This document shows, one piece after another, positions 11,939 to 25,009 of a stretch of 64,000 bases of DNA; within the stretch, counting starts at the first letter, position 1, and every line of letters starts with the position of its first letter. A model generated the notes under the pieces. It ran no database searches and was not told the DNA's origin. It saw nothing but the letters and a program-made list of their open reading frames with translations. A program made the position numbers and the translations under genes. This DNA is from Steromphala cineraria. Its lineage: Eukaryota > Mollusca > Gastropoda > Trochida > Trochidae. The stretch is from the NCBI GenBank assembly GCA_916613615.1, contig OU744726.1, forward strand, positions 57,118,987-57,182,986, given 5' to 3'.

Positions 11939-13836
11939 AGGAAGTATTTATTTCTAAGCTTATTCTTACCGATAATCGATAGTAAAGTTATGGCATGATC
12001 ATCGCATTGACAGAGGGTAGCAAATCAATCATTGATTATGATTGATCATCGAAACAGCACTACCAGCCGAGTCCAATGTTTTACCCCATTGAATCTATAG
12101 TACATAACAGTGTTGTAAAAAGGCTTAAAATTCAGCCAGTCTTGAGTTGCTTACTTCAGTAGGTATAGGTGTCATAAACCATCATGATAGAGGATTACAT
12201 GTTTCTATTGACAACATTCTGTGTCATTTAAATCTCAACCTGGCCAGATCCTGTTTTATAAGATATATAAAATAACACTTCTAGTAGTTCTACATCTATT
12301 CTTAAATGTATTTGTTTAATTAGCATGGCAATTAAATAGAGAAGGGTTTTTGGTAACATTGCACAGAGGCCGAGATAAGCTGCGTATCAGCGGGAATTAC
12401 GCTTTGATTTCAAATGCAAACGCTAATAAATAAAAGCGAAGCGTACCAAATACGCTTGAATATTTACTGATACACATGGTTTAATGTTATAGATACGTAC
12501 TCAAGTAAAATTTTAAAATCCCGTGCGTACCGTATCCTCGCGGGTATAAGATCAGGGGGCCCGGCAAACAAATATCTTGAAAATAGGGGGGTGGGCTTTA
12601 AACCGCGAGTGACCCCAACCAAGAAAATCCTTCATGCGAGGTTCATTGAAAATTGACATCGATACTTTTGACTGTTGTTCAGGTCTTCTTAAAAATAACA
12701 TGACACTTTCCAGACGTATATTATTAAAAAGAATGATAAAAGAAATTGCAAATGCTAACTTACATTGTTTGTTGTTTGTTTTAATCAGATTACATAATAT
12801 TATTCTCATGAAAAACGAACGTGAATAATCAGTCGACAGCTTTTACTGCATGTGTTTACGGGTAGAGAGATATTTGTTACAAGCCTTTTCATTGGCCCAG
12901 AAATGTAGGTCAACCAATCAGCAAGTCGATTTGAAAACGATGTATGAAACTGAAACGTGGTTATAAGAAATTCATGACAACATATTGTCGATACAATATC
13001 AAATGTCTAAATATTCAAATATTTGTTTAACATTTTCGATATATTACATTATACAAAACAACATGCAGTTAATTGAAATATTTACGTATATAAAATTCGA
13101 AGAAAAACTTGCAAATATTATGATAATTAGCACGAAAGGATATTAATAATGTTATTTGTCGTCAAGAAATTACGATTGAGATTCCAAGTGCAGTAAAACA
13201 ACGTGCTTTCGCAAAAGTATATTTGACAAAGATATCTTTGGAATTTGATTAAATATGATAAATAAGTTTTGAAATATGCCATATTAAACATTTAGAATGG
13301 ATAACAAGCCTTATAAAGCGATAGTTCTTGATTATATTTTGGGAATCAAATATTTAAAATCCCGATCGCTGATGCAAGTGAAGCCACATACATCGTGATT
13401 TCTGCTGAAATTTAACAGTACGTTAGTGATGCATGAATATTCAAAAACAATATATTGTTTTATTTTATTTAATTGACAATCTATATCGTCATTAAAAACA
13501 ACAACAAGACAATGTATTTTTATTTTTCAAGTAATGACATCGATGTAAACTTGTGCAAATTTGCTTCCGGTGTAAACATCGCTAACTCTGTATATTTTGT
13601 AATATTTCTTTATTCATTTGATTCAACTTCATACAATATGGCAATAAGTGAAATTTCATTTATAATAATCAGGAGTGAGGACAAATCAGATTAATCTGCT
13701 TCCAGTACTCACATTTGCAAAAAACAATGAGTAACACTTTCTTAGAGAAACGTGCCGAAAAGAGAAATACCCACATCCATTTAAACCAATGAGTAAAGTA
13801 CTCAACTGGTTAAAACCTTATCTAGAGCCCTGATTG
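11939..13836. other. AT-rich segment between two inverted MITEs
   Basis: No supported gene. The short frames in 12552-12828 overlap on opposite strands and resemble nothing I know. The patch at 12520-12650 is relatively G+C-rich. The segment is bounded by inverted copies of one MITE family. Confidence 0.35.
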
Positions 13837-14058
13837 CAGAAGGGTTAGAAATTAGCACTAGCCCGATAGCCCATGGCTAGTGCAAAAGATGCTTGGCAGT
13901 GCTAGTAAAGTGCAATGACTGATAGTCCGAAGTTGAATTTAAAGAAAATATGATTTATGTCAGTGTATTCAGCTAGTCAGAATGTCTTTGGGCTAGTCTC
14001 TCAGGAATGTACTTGTTCGAATGGCTAGTGCCCAATTACGACTAATTTCGACCCTTGT
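13837..14058 (-). mobile_element. hAT-like MITE family 2, copy B (inverted)
   Basis: The reverse complement of this segment aligns along its length with 11720-11938. Shared blocks include TAGAAATTAGCACTAG, ATGGCTAGTG.AAAAGATGC and GTTGAATTTAAAGAAAATA. The terminus has decayed to CAGAAGGG, so the target duplication is unclear. Confidence 0.7.
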
Positions 14059-14155
14059 TGCACAGTTCAATAGTCCATCCTCATTTTTTCATATCAAGCA
14101 TAAACTGTTAAACATATTCTGCAAAATATTTTATGACAGTCAATGACTGAATGTG

Positions 14156-14235
14156 AATTCCTCAGTGTTGTTCCAAGAATGGGTTCTATGGGGAAAATCT
14201 GTCCACCCTTTTGGCTTTGTGTCCCTTAAGATTAT
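14156..14235 (+). repeat. Short dispersed repeat Y, copy 2
   Basis: This matches 7636-7705 in order and orientation: CAGTGTTGTTCC, then GGGGAAA, CCACCCTTTT and GTGTCCCTT. Confidence 0.55.
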
Positions 14236-14748
14236 TAGATGTAGAATACTTTTAACCACTGCAAAGGGGGTCCATATCTGCTTAAAATTTGCCAAACTGA
14301 TCCCCTCAGCTGATAAACTTGAAACAATACTGCATGTTTCTAATTTTTGACCACATACGTCAAGTCTAGTAGACATGCAAGGATTACATAACACAGTTCA
14401 TAAATAATAATGACCATAACAATGAAATTTAAAGAAATTAAAGTGATGGCACGAAAGTAGGTCATCTGTTAACTCACAACAACATGAACAGAAACTGTTG
14501 CAATTATTAGCTAAATATTTACCTTATAAAATGTCCTTCTTCAACTTAAAGCATTATATGCAAACTTTGATATGTGATTATTTCACTTTTAGAAAAGTTT
14601 TTAAAAGTTCAAAGTTCAATCCAATTTGTTCAAGTGGTCAATATGATTTTCTATTAAAAGCCAAGCTAAAAAATTTGCATGGCAGGATTACTCACCTATG
14701 ACTTTAATTATTTCATTGAAAATTTGTCTAAAAAAATTGTTCATATGT

Positions 14749-15168
14749 TCAAAAACATTTGATGACCATGTCAAAATCCCCATTGACATTGTCAGCAATA
14801 TGGGCAACCACCATGTCCAAGACTTCATTAACATCAACAAAACCATTGACTACAAAAACAATGGGCATGGTACGTCCTTGGAACACTATTCTATTCAGGT
14901 TTCTTTCCGTGATATGATTAAAATTCCCTAAATAGTCGAAATTTGGTGCACAAGACAAGACAGTGTTTCCTTCACCACCCGATGGTCTTGATTGACATTG
15001 TGATAGCGACTTCTCGTGCAAGGAAAAGACATCTTTTTCGATCGAATTCCTACAAGTAAGCGATATGTCCTTACCATTTTGATTCAATAGACTTCGTAAG
15101 CTAGGTTTGGTTATCTTCAAGCCGAAGAAGTCGTCGCCATCGGGTTTGACCTCATTTGCCACCGTCAA
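14749..15168 (-). CDS. Candidate 5' coding exon, unidentified protein
   Basis: An open minus-strand frame of about 139 codons (slightly longer upstream) has a mixed, protein-like composition. It contains DGDDFFGLKITKPSL, an acidic and polar middle, and GRTMPIVFVVNGFVDV near the end. It has no in-frame ATG at the front: the frame opens at a TTG or further upstream, so it is probably part of a spliced reading frame or a 5'-incomplete one. It lies next to a G+C-rich patch with promoter-like character. I recognise no domain and cannot place splice sites confidently. An overlapping plus-strand frame at 14698-14931 looks less protein-like. The alternative is a chance frame. Confidence 0.3.
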   Translation of the reverse strand: MTVANEVKPDGDDFFGLKITKPSLRSLLNQNGKDISLTCRNSIEKDVFSLHEKSLSQCQSRPSGGEGNTVLSCAPNFDYLGNFNHITERNLNRIVFQGRTMPIVFVVNGFVDVNEVLDMVVAHIADNVNGDFDMVIKCF

Positions 15169-15290
15169 TTTCTGGTAGGCTACACAACATGGCGGACGCT
15201 AAACACTGAGCGCATTTTACATCCGGGCACTTCAGCGGTCCTATGACTGGGCGCACCTTACAACAACCAAGGACTTACAGAAACTTACAC
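15169..15290. promoter_or_regulatory. Possible divergent promoter patch
   Basis: This short patch is much richer in G+C and CpG than its surroundings. The plus strand holds ACATGGCGGACG at 15187-15198, which fits the YY1-type motif (AANATGGCGG) seen near the start sites of many metazoan genes. It also opens a short MADAKH frame. CATCCGGGCAC and GGGCGCACC follow. The candidate minus-strand exon begins at its edge. This is inferred from composition and motif only. Confidence 0.3.
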
Positions 15291-17586
15291 GTTGAATTTC
15301 AAAGTCCAAACGACATTTATTTATGTTTAATAACAAAAATTACTATTCATTGATGTTAGTATTAAAGTATTACAGAACTTAGATAGTTATAATAAGGTGA
15401 TAAAAATACAAACATATGATATTTGTATTTCCAAAAGCTCTTTTGCTGTAGTTCTTCCATGTATCCTTAATTTGATATTTTCAAGGGACATTTTTCTATG
15501 TGCTTATTAAACATGTTTATTTCAAGAATATGATGTAAATGATTATATTTATTTTACATTAAACAAACTTGTTTTGTTGCATAAAATAAAAGTATTAAAA
15601 TTTATAATTGATATGATTTATTTCCCAAACATTTCAACATGCATATGGTATTTTTTATACGAGGGGTACTTCGCTTTGTTAATTCTTTACTTAAAATGTC
15701 TTTTGTGAATTCGTTACGATAGAATAAGATATTTAGCATTTAGATAACAAAATTAACAAATTATCGTTTATCACACAGATCTAAAAAAAATTCCTAGAAT
15801 TAAAATGGCATATAATATTTAACAGCTCTGAATAAATGGGTTTACTTATGTTAATGTTTAACATTAGAATTATTCTGAAAGTAAATGAAATTTACGAGTA
15901 TTTTTCTTTTCCGTATTGTGAATAAAATGTTTGTGTCATGATGAGAGAAGCTATGTTAACATTCATATCAACTTATAAAAACAAAACCTGAAGTAATAAC
16001 AGATAATTCCTGACAATTTGACAAAACATTGTTTCATATTAAGCCTAAAAAACTTTTGTATTAAATGAATGATACAAACTGAAAAACTACAAAAATCTTC
16101 TTTTTAATTTTTTTTATTTCTATACATTAGTATTTATTATCATTTAAGAATTTAACAACAGAATAATTGTATAAATAAACAACTATATGCAAGTATTGTG
16201 GTATCTAGATGGATTGGTATTCGTTGAATGCAAGTCAGTTTACAGTTATTAATAATTTAAACAAATATGGTAAGAAATATATTACATTTTGATAATCAGA
16301 GTTTAGCAGTGAATCAGCCTGCTTGCAAAAGTGATGAGTCACGCAGTGAATGAATAAACAACCACCCAACAGCCCGGAACATGGGGATGTTTTGTCCAGA
16401 GGTATACCATGTAATATTTTTTTAACAGTAGTTGACAAAATAGGTTTTTTTGAAGGTTGGATATATATTGTTTTGGACTCACCTCTATGTATAGTCTATG
16501 TTTGCCTATGTATTGCGACACATGTAATACGATCTTTTAGATGATTCAATTAAATTAGTTTTGTTTTTAATGAACATAAACTTAACGATTTCTCCATTCT
16601 AAAACAAACATTTCTATTCTATGATTATTATTCATGAATTATTTTTAAAAAAATCATATGTTTTTGAAAAAAACATAACTACTCATATTTTGTCTAGATA
16701 AATTTAGTTCATGAAATGTAAACTAGTTTAAGAATAATGATTATAACTTGTTCAGACACTAATTAACTTAAATAATAAAATAAAATAAATGACTGAGTCG
16801 TATTAATTATGGTAATTGTTTTGGTATAAACAGAACCTAATCTTTATATACTTTGAGACGTTTTGTTTTAATTCAATGAGTCTATTTAGTTAACCGTGGC
16901 CATGTAAAATGAACACAAAAGTAATTTAACAGGATGTTGAATGATAAGCTAACAACCCCTAAAACAACGTATTTCTAAAATCCACACAAGTCATATATCC
17001 ACATTATGGTAACAAGGCTGTTTCTGAATATAAACAGATTCTCTATTTTATACTAATGGTTGCATTATAGATATATTTTCAATTCAGAGACTAACATTTA
17101 GTGTTCACTCTCAACTATCAATTCTGTTCGTCTTTAACGTATCTTACAGTGAATAAACCACGTGCTGTGTTCTTTAAACATACAGGGAAACTCCCGTTTT
17201 AAAATTTTTAAAATTCAAAAGGGGAATCTTGTTGTAATCCAAATTCAAGTCATATTCCCGTCTGTATTTATGTAATTTATAATGTATGGAAATGAATAAA
17301 TATTGTATGTACCGTTCAAGAGGTTCACTATGAAACAAATTGACACGTTGACATTTATCAATTATTTACTAATTTGAAATGTTTCTTTATTTCAAATGAT
17401 ATATATTTTGTATGATGTTTTGCTTTGATATATTGATATTTATAACGAACTATTTGAATTAGATTAATTATTTTATTTGTTTTGAAAAAGTATAATCTTG
17501 TCTATAATCTTGTTTGCTTTGATAAACTACGAACAATGAATAACTAACTAACTAGCTAACAAAATAAAAAACAAACAAACAAACAC
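15291..17586. other. Very AT-rich, no gene seen
   Basis: Stops occur in every frame at short intervals. The frames near 16235-16544 overlap on both strands and look accidental. Nothing else can be supported. Confidence 0.4.
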
Positions 17587-17587
17587 A

Positions 17588-17646
<59 letters not shown>

Positions 17647-17674
17647 AAATAAATAAATAAATAAATAAATCCAA

Positions 17675-17761
<87 letters not shown>

Positions 17762-17763
17762 AT
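17587..17763 (+). repeat. (AAAT)n microsatellite
   Basis: About 177 bp of AAAT repeat with two small interruptions, at about 17647 (AAAAAT) and 17671 (CCAAT). The minus-strand frame through it encodes only Leu-Phe-Ile-Tyr repeats and is not a gene. Confidence 0.97.
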
Positions 17764-19034
17764 ATCTTTGCATTCTAGATAACCTTCATCTTGTGTAATA
17801 TGAATAGTTCATATTGTGTGTGCTCTGAAGATAACATAGATGATGAATATAAGTGAGACCTTGAGACATTGGTTTTATTTCTGCTTGATTATGTTTCTCT
17901 CTTATGCTTACGCGTGACCATATATAAAGTATATACTTATGTGGTTAGTTATTTATAAAGATGACTGGTTAGAATAAGATAGTCACGTATGGAGTGCGAG
18001 GCAGTTGCCGTAAATAGACACTACATAAGCACGTTCTATGATCGATTCAATGCTGTGCAATAACCTTTTTGTATATAAGCAAGTTGACGTTTCATTATCT
18101 GTATTTATGAGACATACATTTTAATCCAAATTACTTTAATTACGAATATGGAGATAAACAGCAGATACACACTACTTTACCTGATGTTTTGACTTTTCAT
18201 TATTTGTATATTTAAGACCTAAATTAAATTAAACCTTATTCCAAATTATCAATATAAAGATAGAATTTAAAGAGCCCTTACAAAATATTTTACTCTAGTT
18301 TTTTTATTCTTTACAAAATGTTTACAAAAATTGTCAGTTTCCGGTTACCACCAAATGGATTTTATGTTATGGAAAATTCATGGAAAGTCTGCATTTGCTT
18401 TTTAACGCTTACACTAGGACCCCAAAACAAAACATTTGTCACACTATAACACTATAAGTCTAGTAGTTTATGGAGTCTATTGAAATGTGTTATTACTACG
18501 TTAATATCGTACCATTCTTATTCATACCAATATCAGCTGTTATGAAATGTAAAACATACCACAACTTAAGGTTGATTGTATGTTTCTTTCAAGGCTTTGC
18601 AATAGTGGTTATCTAATATACTTAAAATAAATACTTTTTAAATAGATTTATTTTGAGTTTGAAGTTGTCATTACACGTTCTGAGTAGCATATCAATTCAT
18701 TGTAAAGTACATGTCTTGTACTAATCAGTGGAACCGACATAATATATGATAAACGTATCGCACCCAAAACTGAATTGTATGTATTTTGTATATAATTATA
18801 AACATGACGCAAAGATCGAACATATACCAGATAAATAGATATATATTGTATATAGATTGTCTCTGGGATATCAAACACATGTGTCTTTTAAAAGATATTA
18901 CTGCCCTTGTGTGGTTTATTCTTCAATAGTTCATCTCCATTGTAATTTAGCTAAAAGTAAAGATTTCCATGCAAAGAACAGACACTTAATTAAGAACAAG
19001 GCAATATTGTCTTAAACTAGATGGTTTGGTTTAA
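17764..19034. other. No gene seen
   Basis: AT-rich and free of recognisable repeats or coding frames. Confidence 0.4.
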
Positions 19035-19630
19035 ACATATTTTATTCACAAAGAATAGGATTGGGAACAAGTTGTCCAACTTAGAACACCCTCTCCTTGG
19101 TATTTACAATATTGAACATACATAATATTATGTTTATACACAAAGATGACAGATACTGGACAGTAAAGGGGTACAAAAGAAAGACAATAACAAGAAGAGA
19201 ACTGTATACACTTATAACGGTATTACTCAAATCGTTTGGTGTCATGAATGAATGATTGAACTGATTTAAATACATGTACATTTTGAGAAAATGAAAGGTC
19301 TGCACTTCCCTCTAACAAAAGTTTAAGATCGATGAAAACATTTAAGTTACATGTGCGCTTCAGTGTTAACATGAAATTATCTCTCTGGTTTTGATATAGT
19401 GGACATTCAAAAAAATAATGATAAGAGCTCTCGATATTACCACATGTGCACTTGGGGTCAGTATTCATTCCAATTTTGAATAAATCCAAATTTAATGAAC
19501 TTACAGAATACCGTAATTTGGTATGCAAAATATTTAGTTTAGGTTGATGGCATATGTCGCTATTGTTGTGTTTCGCAATTCTTGAAAGCTTTTCTTCTGC
19601 TAAAGAATGATATCGTGACTGTATATGCAA
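19035..19630 (-). pseudogene. LINE 3' fragment (end of reverse-transcriptase ORF plus 3' UTR)
   Basis: The minus-strand frame 19630-19223 ends a LINE ORF2-type protein. The stretch LNILHTKLRYSVSSLN followed by CTCGNIESSYHYFFEC gives a C-X-C-X7-H-X4-C knuckle, a hallmark seen after the reverse-transcriptase domain in many invertebrate non-LTR elements. The frame ends with HDTKRFE and a stop. About 190 bp of 3' UTR follows, ending with AATAAA (GTGAATAAAATATG) near 19040. The polymerase domain is missing, so the copy is 5'-truncated, as is usual for LINE insertions. It belongs to a different subfamily from the 30.3 kb element, because the two knuckle spacings differ. Confidence 0.8.
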
Positions 19631-20845
19631 CTACTTCCTAAATTAAACATACTCATTGGTCATTGTCAGGACTTAATAACGTTCCTGATTTGCAACAACC
19701 TTTTGGACGGTGAAAAATAGAAGATCGAAGCAAATGATATGATCTGCTTGGTTAATATAACCAATTTGTAACCAAAATATAACCCTTTTTCATTAAAATC
19801 AAAGTGACCAATAATATGTAAATGTTTATTTTTTAAAAATTAATAGGGTTATATATCATGACAATTAATCAATTCGTGAAATTCTTAAAGGGAATTCTTT
19901 CTCGTTGTATAGCGAAGTTTTGCTGACGAAGCATGGCCCCTTTATACTGCGACCTGTGCAAATCATATATCAACTGTGCTATAAGATGACTTGCGTAAAT
20001 TGGCATTGATAATACCAGCGCAATGCACCATCAACCCAACTGGCATCTTGTTTACACGGCGGTTGCCTGTTTACTCGTAACACAAGACTGTGTTCTGTAT
20101 TGCCTGTTTACTCGAACCGCAAGACTGGGATCTGTATCTAGGTCAGCGGTTACTGAGCAAAGTCTGAGTGGGCGTATATAGCAGCAACCAGTCGATATAG
20201 CACTTAGCATACCAACTCGTAAACAAGGCATTGGTAATACTGCTTCATTTCACCGGGTAATATATAGAACGGTCGATAAGACCTCTTGGCGCAGTGCCAA
20301 AAGGTAAATCATATAGAGCTGTGGAATGTTGCCCTCGCATTACCATACGGCATAGATTACCTCCGATAGAGGTTATCCCGTTTTGGCGGCTGTTGGTTAT
20401 CATCATTAAAGGGTGTATTTCAAATATTTTTCAAAAATCAATGCGTTGTTTCTGTTATTGTTTGACGTTAAATTGTTTGAATAAGTGTGATCAAAATTAA
20501 GATTAAATTTTTCTTTCCTGTTTTAACTCACAAAGAGATAAATTTGAAGAGAACAATACGAAAATATGACTCATAAGGAATTATTTGGCGGATCAAATAA
20601 CCAACCATATTAAACAAATTCTCTGAAATGTGGGGATTTATGGGCTACCAATTTCAAAACCCTGTGATCCATTTATTGACCTTCATTGCAGGGTTATTCT
20701 GTCCTGTGTTGCGGTTCGAATAATAGTGAAGAGTAAAGAACAGTAAAAATACAATAGATACAAACATTGACAACGAACCTTCTATGTACTAAAATCCTTT
20801 CAAATTTTCACTTGTTCTTTTAAACAAATTACCCATCGGCAGGAG
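19631..20845. other. No gene; one short direct duplication
   Basis: A 35-bp block (TTGCCTGTTTACTCG, then CAAGACTG and TCTGTAT) is repeated in tandem at about 20063-20100 and 20100-20138. A 68-codon plus-strand frame at 20294-20500 has no recognisable domain. Confidence 0.4.
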
Positions 20846-20847
20846 TA

Positions 20848-20999
20848 CAGTAGAACACGGATATAGCGAACAATCGGATATACTAAACAATATTTTAAGT
20901 CCCGTCAAAAGTCCTACGCATGGCGGCCAAACGCGAGTAGCGAACACCGGATATAGCGAACTAAATTCTCTGGTCCCTTTGAGTTCGTTATATCTACTG
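20848..20999. mobile_element. pogo/Tigger-like MITE
   Basis: The left end CAGTAGAACACGGATATAG and the right end CTATATCCG/CGTTATATCTACTG are inverted repeats, and the dinucleotide TA lies on both sides (20846-20847 and 21000-21001). CAGTAGAAC termini with a TA target fit the pogo branch of Tc1/mariner. The element is 152 bp, with ATATAGCGAAC repeated inside and no transposase. Confidence 0.75.
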
Positions 21000-21001
21000 T
21001 A

Positions 21002-23098
21002 TTTGTAATGTGGACATGCACCTAGATCTCGGCTTATATTCGAGTTTCAGGACATGTACAAACATATGTATATAATATGATGATGTTTTGTTCTGCATCA
21101 AAATAAAGGAGATGTTTTTAACAATACGTATCAATCACAACATGAACGCAAAATCAGAGCTTTCATATCAAACCATGTAAGTATCTGTAGATACTGGTCC
21201 CTGACTATAACAACCGGCAAATCACATAGATATTGCTTCTACGTAACCTTATGGAGCTCTAAACGTTATCTGTATGACAGTTTATGAGTATGATATTATT
21301 TACACTTAGGTGAATATTTAGAAAAATAGATATTAAATTTGTTTAAACCTTTACCTAAATTTCATATCACAAATTGTTATTGGACGATTGATTTGATAAA
21401 AAATACATTCAAATACAATCCTGCTCCCAAAACTTTAAGAATTACTTTTAATATGAAACTATTTATTGCCATTTGAATATGAATATCAGTACTTATTCCC
21501 TCAGAGGTAACTCAAGTTCTAACTTCTAAATGAGAAGGACAAGAGTCATTCTATGGATGAACAACTTCTTTATTTGACAGTAGCGACGTTTCTGGTTAGA
21601 TTTTTATACCGTTTTCAAGCCTATGGTGAAAAATGAGGAGTACAGCAATTTATACAGTTTGGTATGATCATAAGAAAACAATATTAGTTACAAAATGTTG
21701 ATAGTATCAAATGGATAAAAATCTATTTTCCTAATTCCTACCTGTTTAAGTGAATACAAAGTCACCATTGAGCATATACTTTTGTTCTGATGTTTTAAAG
21801 AAGGAATGAATTTGGCTCAGAAAGGTGTCCTTTAAATGTTTTCGTCTACGACACCACTAGATAATAAATTTCATAAGCATTCTATAATTCCGGCGTCCTT
21901 TAGCGTATTCAACTGCGATGCCATAAATTCTGAACTTGTTGTGATTGCGTCAATGTCATGAATGTAGTAAGTAGTATTATGACTCACCTGTTATCAAGGC
22001 TTTCGACTGCTCTCTAACGATTTTACTGAAAACGTTCAGAGGCGATTTTCGCCGTGGCACCTTTTCTTAGATGCGCCGATATAGGCTACTTGTGTCAAGT
22101 CTTTCTGTAAATAGTTGACTTTTACAGGTCGTCTCTTGCAAAAATAAATTATCAAAATTATGAAATATTATAATGAGAAATTTATGAACTGATATCGTTT
22201 ATAAATATAGTTTTGTTTTCTTATTCTATGACGCTTTCATGAACTTTCATTTTTGATACAACACGTCACGTTACACCAACTTGTCAGGGCTATATTTAGA
22301 ATCGAAATGTTAGGGATTTCCTGTTTTATGTATTATTCATCACGTTTATACCAATATAATATGTGTAGCATTTTACTCAATATTTTTAAAAAGGGATTAT
22401 CAAACTGTTCTTCCCATCTAACGACATAAAACTTAAAAAGCTTCCCCGACGTTTATCATAAAACTAGAAAACCTTAACGACGATCGACTTCCTCGTTTGC
22501 TTCAATTGGTATTTGTACACTTTCCTGTTATCACCTAGTCTAGTACGTAACCTACGTAGGCTGGGAAACGGTTAAATTTCCCAATCGTCTATATTTTAGA
22601 TTTTAATCGTTTTGGCTTTTCACTGATTATCAATATGTGTGTCCATAGGGAAAATCCAAATTATATATTTTAAGGTAATCCAAGAATCCTAATTAAAAGT
22701 AGAAATATCATACCGATAGGATGAAATATGTTTTCTTTTACGATTTGCAATTCCATGTGACGTATGATATTTACTGTTACACATTTTTAGAAAGTTTTGA
22801 TGCATGTTTTTAAAGGACACTTAGGGGGTTTCGGGTATTTTAGATAGAACTTTGACGTCGAAAATACCACATGCGTTTAAATGAATTCAAATATTATTCA
22901 AATAATTACACAAGCCTAAATGATAATTTGTGTATACATGAGAAATAGCCTACTTGACACTGCCAACCCAAACATGCATTTTCTTTGCTTTAGGTTTGGA
23001 AACTCACCTGACTTATTAAAGTACTCTGGTACATTCACCACTATCTATCACCACACGACGACACAGACATTGTTGTCACTATGCTGAATACATTTGTA
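21002..23098. other. No gene seen
   Basis: AT-rich sequence without coding frames or repeats I can support. Confidence 0.4.
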
Positions 23099-23102
23099 TT
23101 AA

Positions 23103-23443
23103 AGGGGCAGTAGCACGTTTTTTAGGGGGAATATAAGGTGATGTCAGGCAAATGGAAAATTAATGGTTCCAATTGAAAGACAATGTTTTAAAACTAAATG
23201 GACCAGTAATAATTCAAATATATAACGTCAAGTTTAGCCATGCGATTCCTTTTTCTTACTTTCTCACAAAAATTGCCGCTAATGGATTTTATGTGATTCT
23301 TCATACTTTGTGCTCTGACTATGTATGATTGACTTGTGTAATGAGATTTTGGACACTGTCAAAATAATACATTTAACATTAACTTACAATTATCAGTGAC
23401 AAATTTAAAATATAAAATTATCAAAAAACGTGCTACTGCCCCT
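23103..23443 (-). mobile_element. T2/Kolobok-like MITE, copy 1
   Basis: The ends are AGGGGCAGTAGCACGTTTTT and its inverse, flanked by a perfect TTAA on both sides (23099-23102 and 23444-23447). A TTAA target with AGGRR termini is, as I recall, the signature of T2-type MITEs placed in the Kolobok superfamily; piggyBac also uses TTAA. The copy is 341 bp and non-coding. Relative to copies 2-5 it is inverted: the AGGTGATGTCAGG block lies at its left end instead of its right. Confidence 0.85.
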
Positions 23444-23657
23444 TTAACAGTATATAATTTTCAGTGGAAATCAGTTCTCATTCAGTGCAATGAGACCATT
23501 GATAACGTTAGGTATTTGAAACTAAGAAACACCTGGTGTGCTTAATTGTTTCAATATAAGCAAACTGATTCAGAAAACTTGGATCACATAAGTCAAATTT
23601 TGAAATCGATGTTATTACATCGGGAACCACTAACTGTTACTTAAAATAACAAGTTAA

Positions 23658-23998
23658 AGGTCAATCGGTACATTAGAGCGAAAATACGGCCATTCAAAGT
23701 CGGGATTGTGATCGAAAACCGGACAATGTGGCTCGAGTGGCGCGAGCAAATTCGCCAAACGTAATTTTGAAGATATATTCGATTCGATAGTGTTTATTAG
23801 GTATTTTAACTGATAGGTAGATTAATTGGATGCATAATTTCGAATATTAAACGTATTTGAGATGTATTCTTTTTAGAGATATTATGCATAAATGGATATA
23901 TTTGCAAGTCCAGTGATGAGATATGAACTTCAATCGGCATATTAGATATTTTGTAGCTTATCAAAACCAAATCTTAAGAAAGATACTCTGTGTCACTT
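23658..23998 (+). repeat. Possible second TTAA-flanked MITE
   Basis: A segment beginning TTAAAGGTCAATCGG and ending GTGTCACTTTAA is bounded by TTAA. It contains GATCGAAAACCGGACAATG (about 23713-23731), which recurs inverted at about 36076-36095. The terminal repeats are weak (AGGTCA versus AGTGAC). It is probably a decayed repeat, and the boundaries are a guess. Confidence 0.4.
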
Positions 23999-23999
23999 T

Positions 24000-24980
24000 A
24001 AGATATAAAGAAATACTCACTCCTTGTCATTCTCGTTTTTAAACGTCTAGTATTCGAATAATGAAATATTGATACACTTGTCAAAGCAATCGAACATCAA
24101 CGCAAGACATCAAAACCTCTTTTTTCTTTTCCTACGACTTTCAGTTTCAAAGTTCCAACTTTTTACGGCTTTGTCAAGAAACGAAATATCAGTGATGCGA
24201 TATATATTGTTGAATATGAAGTAAGCAAGATCTCAATTTGTGACCGCCCGCAGTCTTTCATCCAGACCCTAGAGCAAAAATATTCAATTGACGACCAACC
24301 CAGTCTACATAGACATAGCAAGTCTAGATCACTCAGCTCTAGGAGTTAAAAGTTAAAGCATGTTCTGGACTCTATTTTGTTATTATACATGAAATGTTTA
24401 GAATTATTTTTGATAGAAATACTTCTGAGACTAAATTTTATTCTGATCTGCCCGATGTTTTGAGATCATCCAACCTTAGCCCTTTTAATGGTTGACAACT
24501 CACAAAGATCAGCTGTAATCTTACTCACAGGCGACACTGGCTAGATACTGAGGCATCTTGTGGCTAGTCACGCTGACGTGTACTTATATAAGTAAATCTT
24601 GATATATACGTCAAAGCGTCACATGGTGATGACAACGATGTAAGCAACATAGAAAATAGTCGATGTTTCTGGATTCTTAGATATCTGCCTCCATCGTAGA
24701 TCCTTTGATTGATGTTGCATTTTGACGTTGATGATGTACATGTAATCATTATATTTGCTCAACTTTTTTGGTTTACAATTTATCTGAAATTAGTCATAAT
24801 CTAATTTTTGGTAATCTGTTCATCCAGAAATTACTTGAATCAAAGCAGATGTTTTGAGGATAAATGTATTTGTTAAATGTTAATGTATGTATATTGCATT
24901 CCATATCTATGGTTTGAAATGTCGTAGTTGTAAGGTGCTTCATTTTCAAGTTACAATATTGTTACCTACAGTGTGTTGGT
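24000..24980. other. No gene seen
   Basis: No coding frame or repeat I can support. Confidence 0.35.
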
Positions 24981-24986
24981 AGAACA

Positions 24987-25009
24987 AGGTCAGAGGTCAT
25001 GCGAGGTCA
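24987..25009 (+). promoter_or_regulatory. Triple nuclear-receptor half-site (DR1 plus DR4)
   Basis: Three perfect AGGTCA hexamers lie in direct orientation at 24987, 24994 and 25004, with spacers of one base (G) and four bases (TGCG). DR1 is the class bound by RXR/HNF4/PPAR-type dimers and DR4 the class bound by thyroid and LXR-type dimers. A further GAGGTCAAAG occurs at about 25122. No promoter or gene is visible nearby, so a function is not shown. Confidence 0.4.

Noticed and set aside
17552..17773. Minus-strand frame of Leu-Phe-Ile-Tyr repeats
   Set aside because: It is the translation of an AAAT microsatellite.
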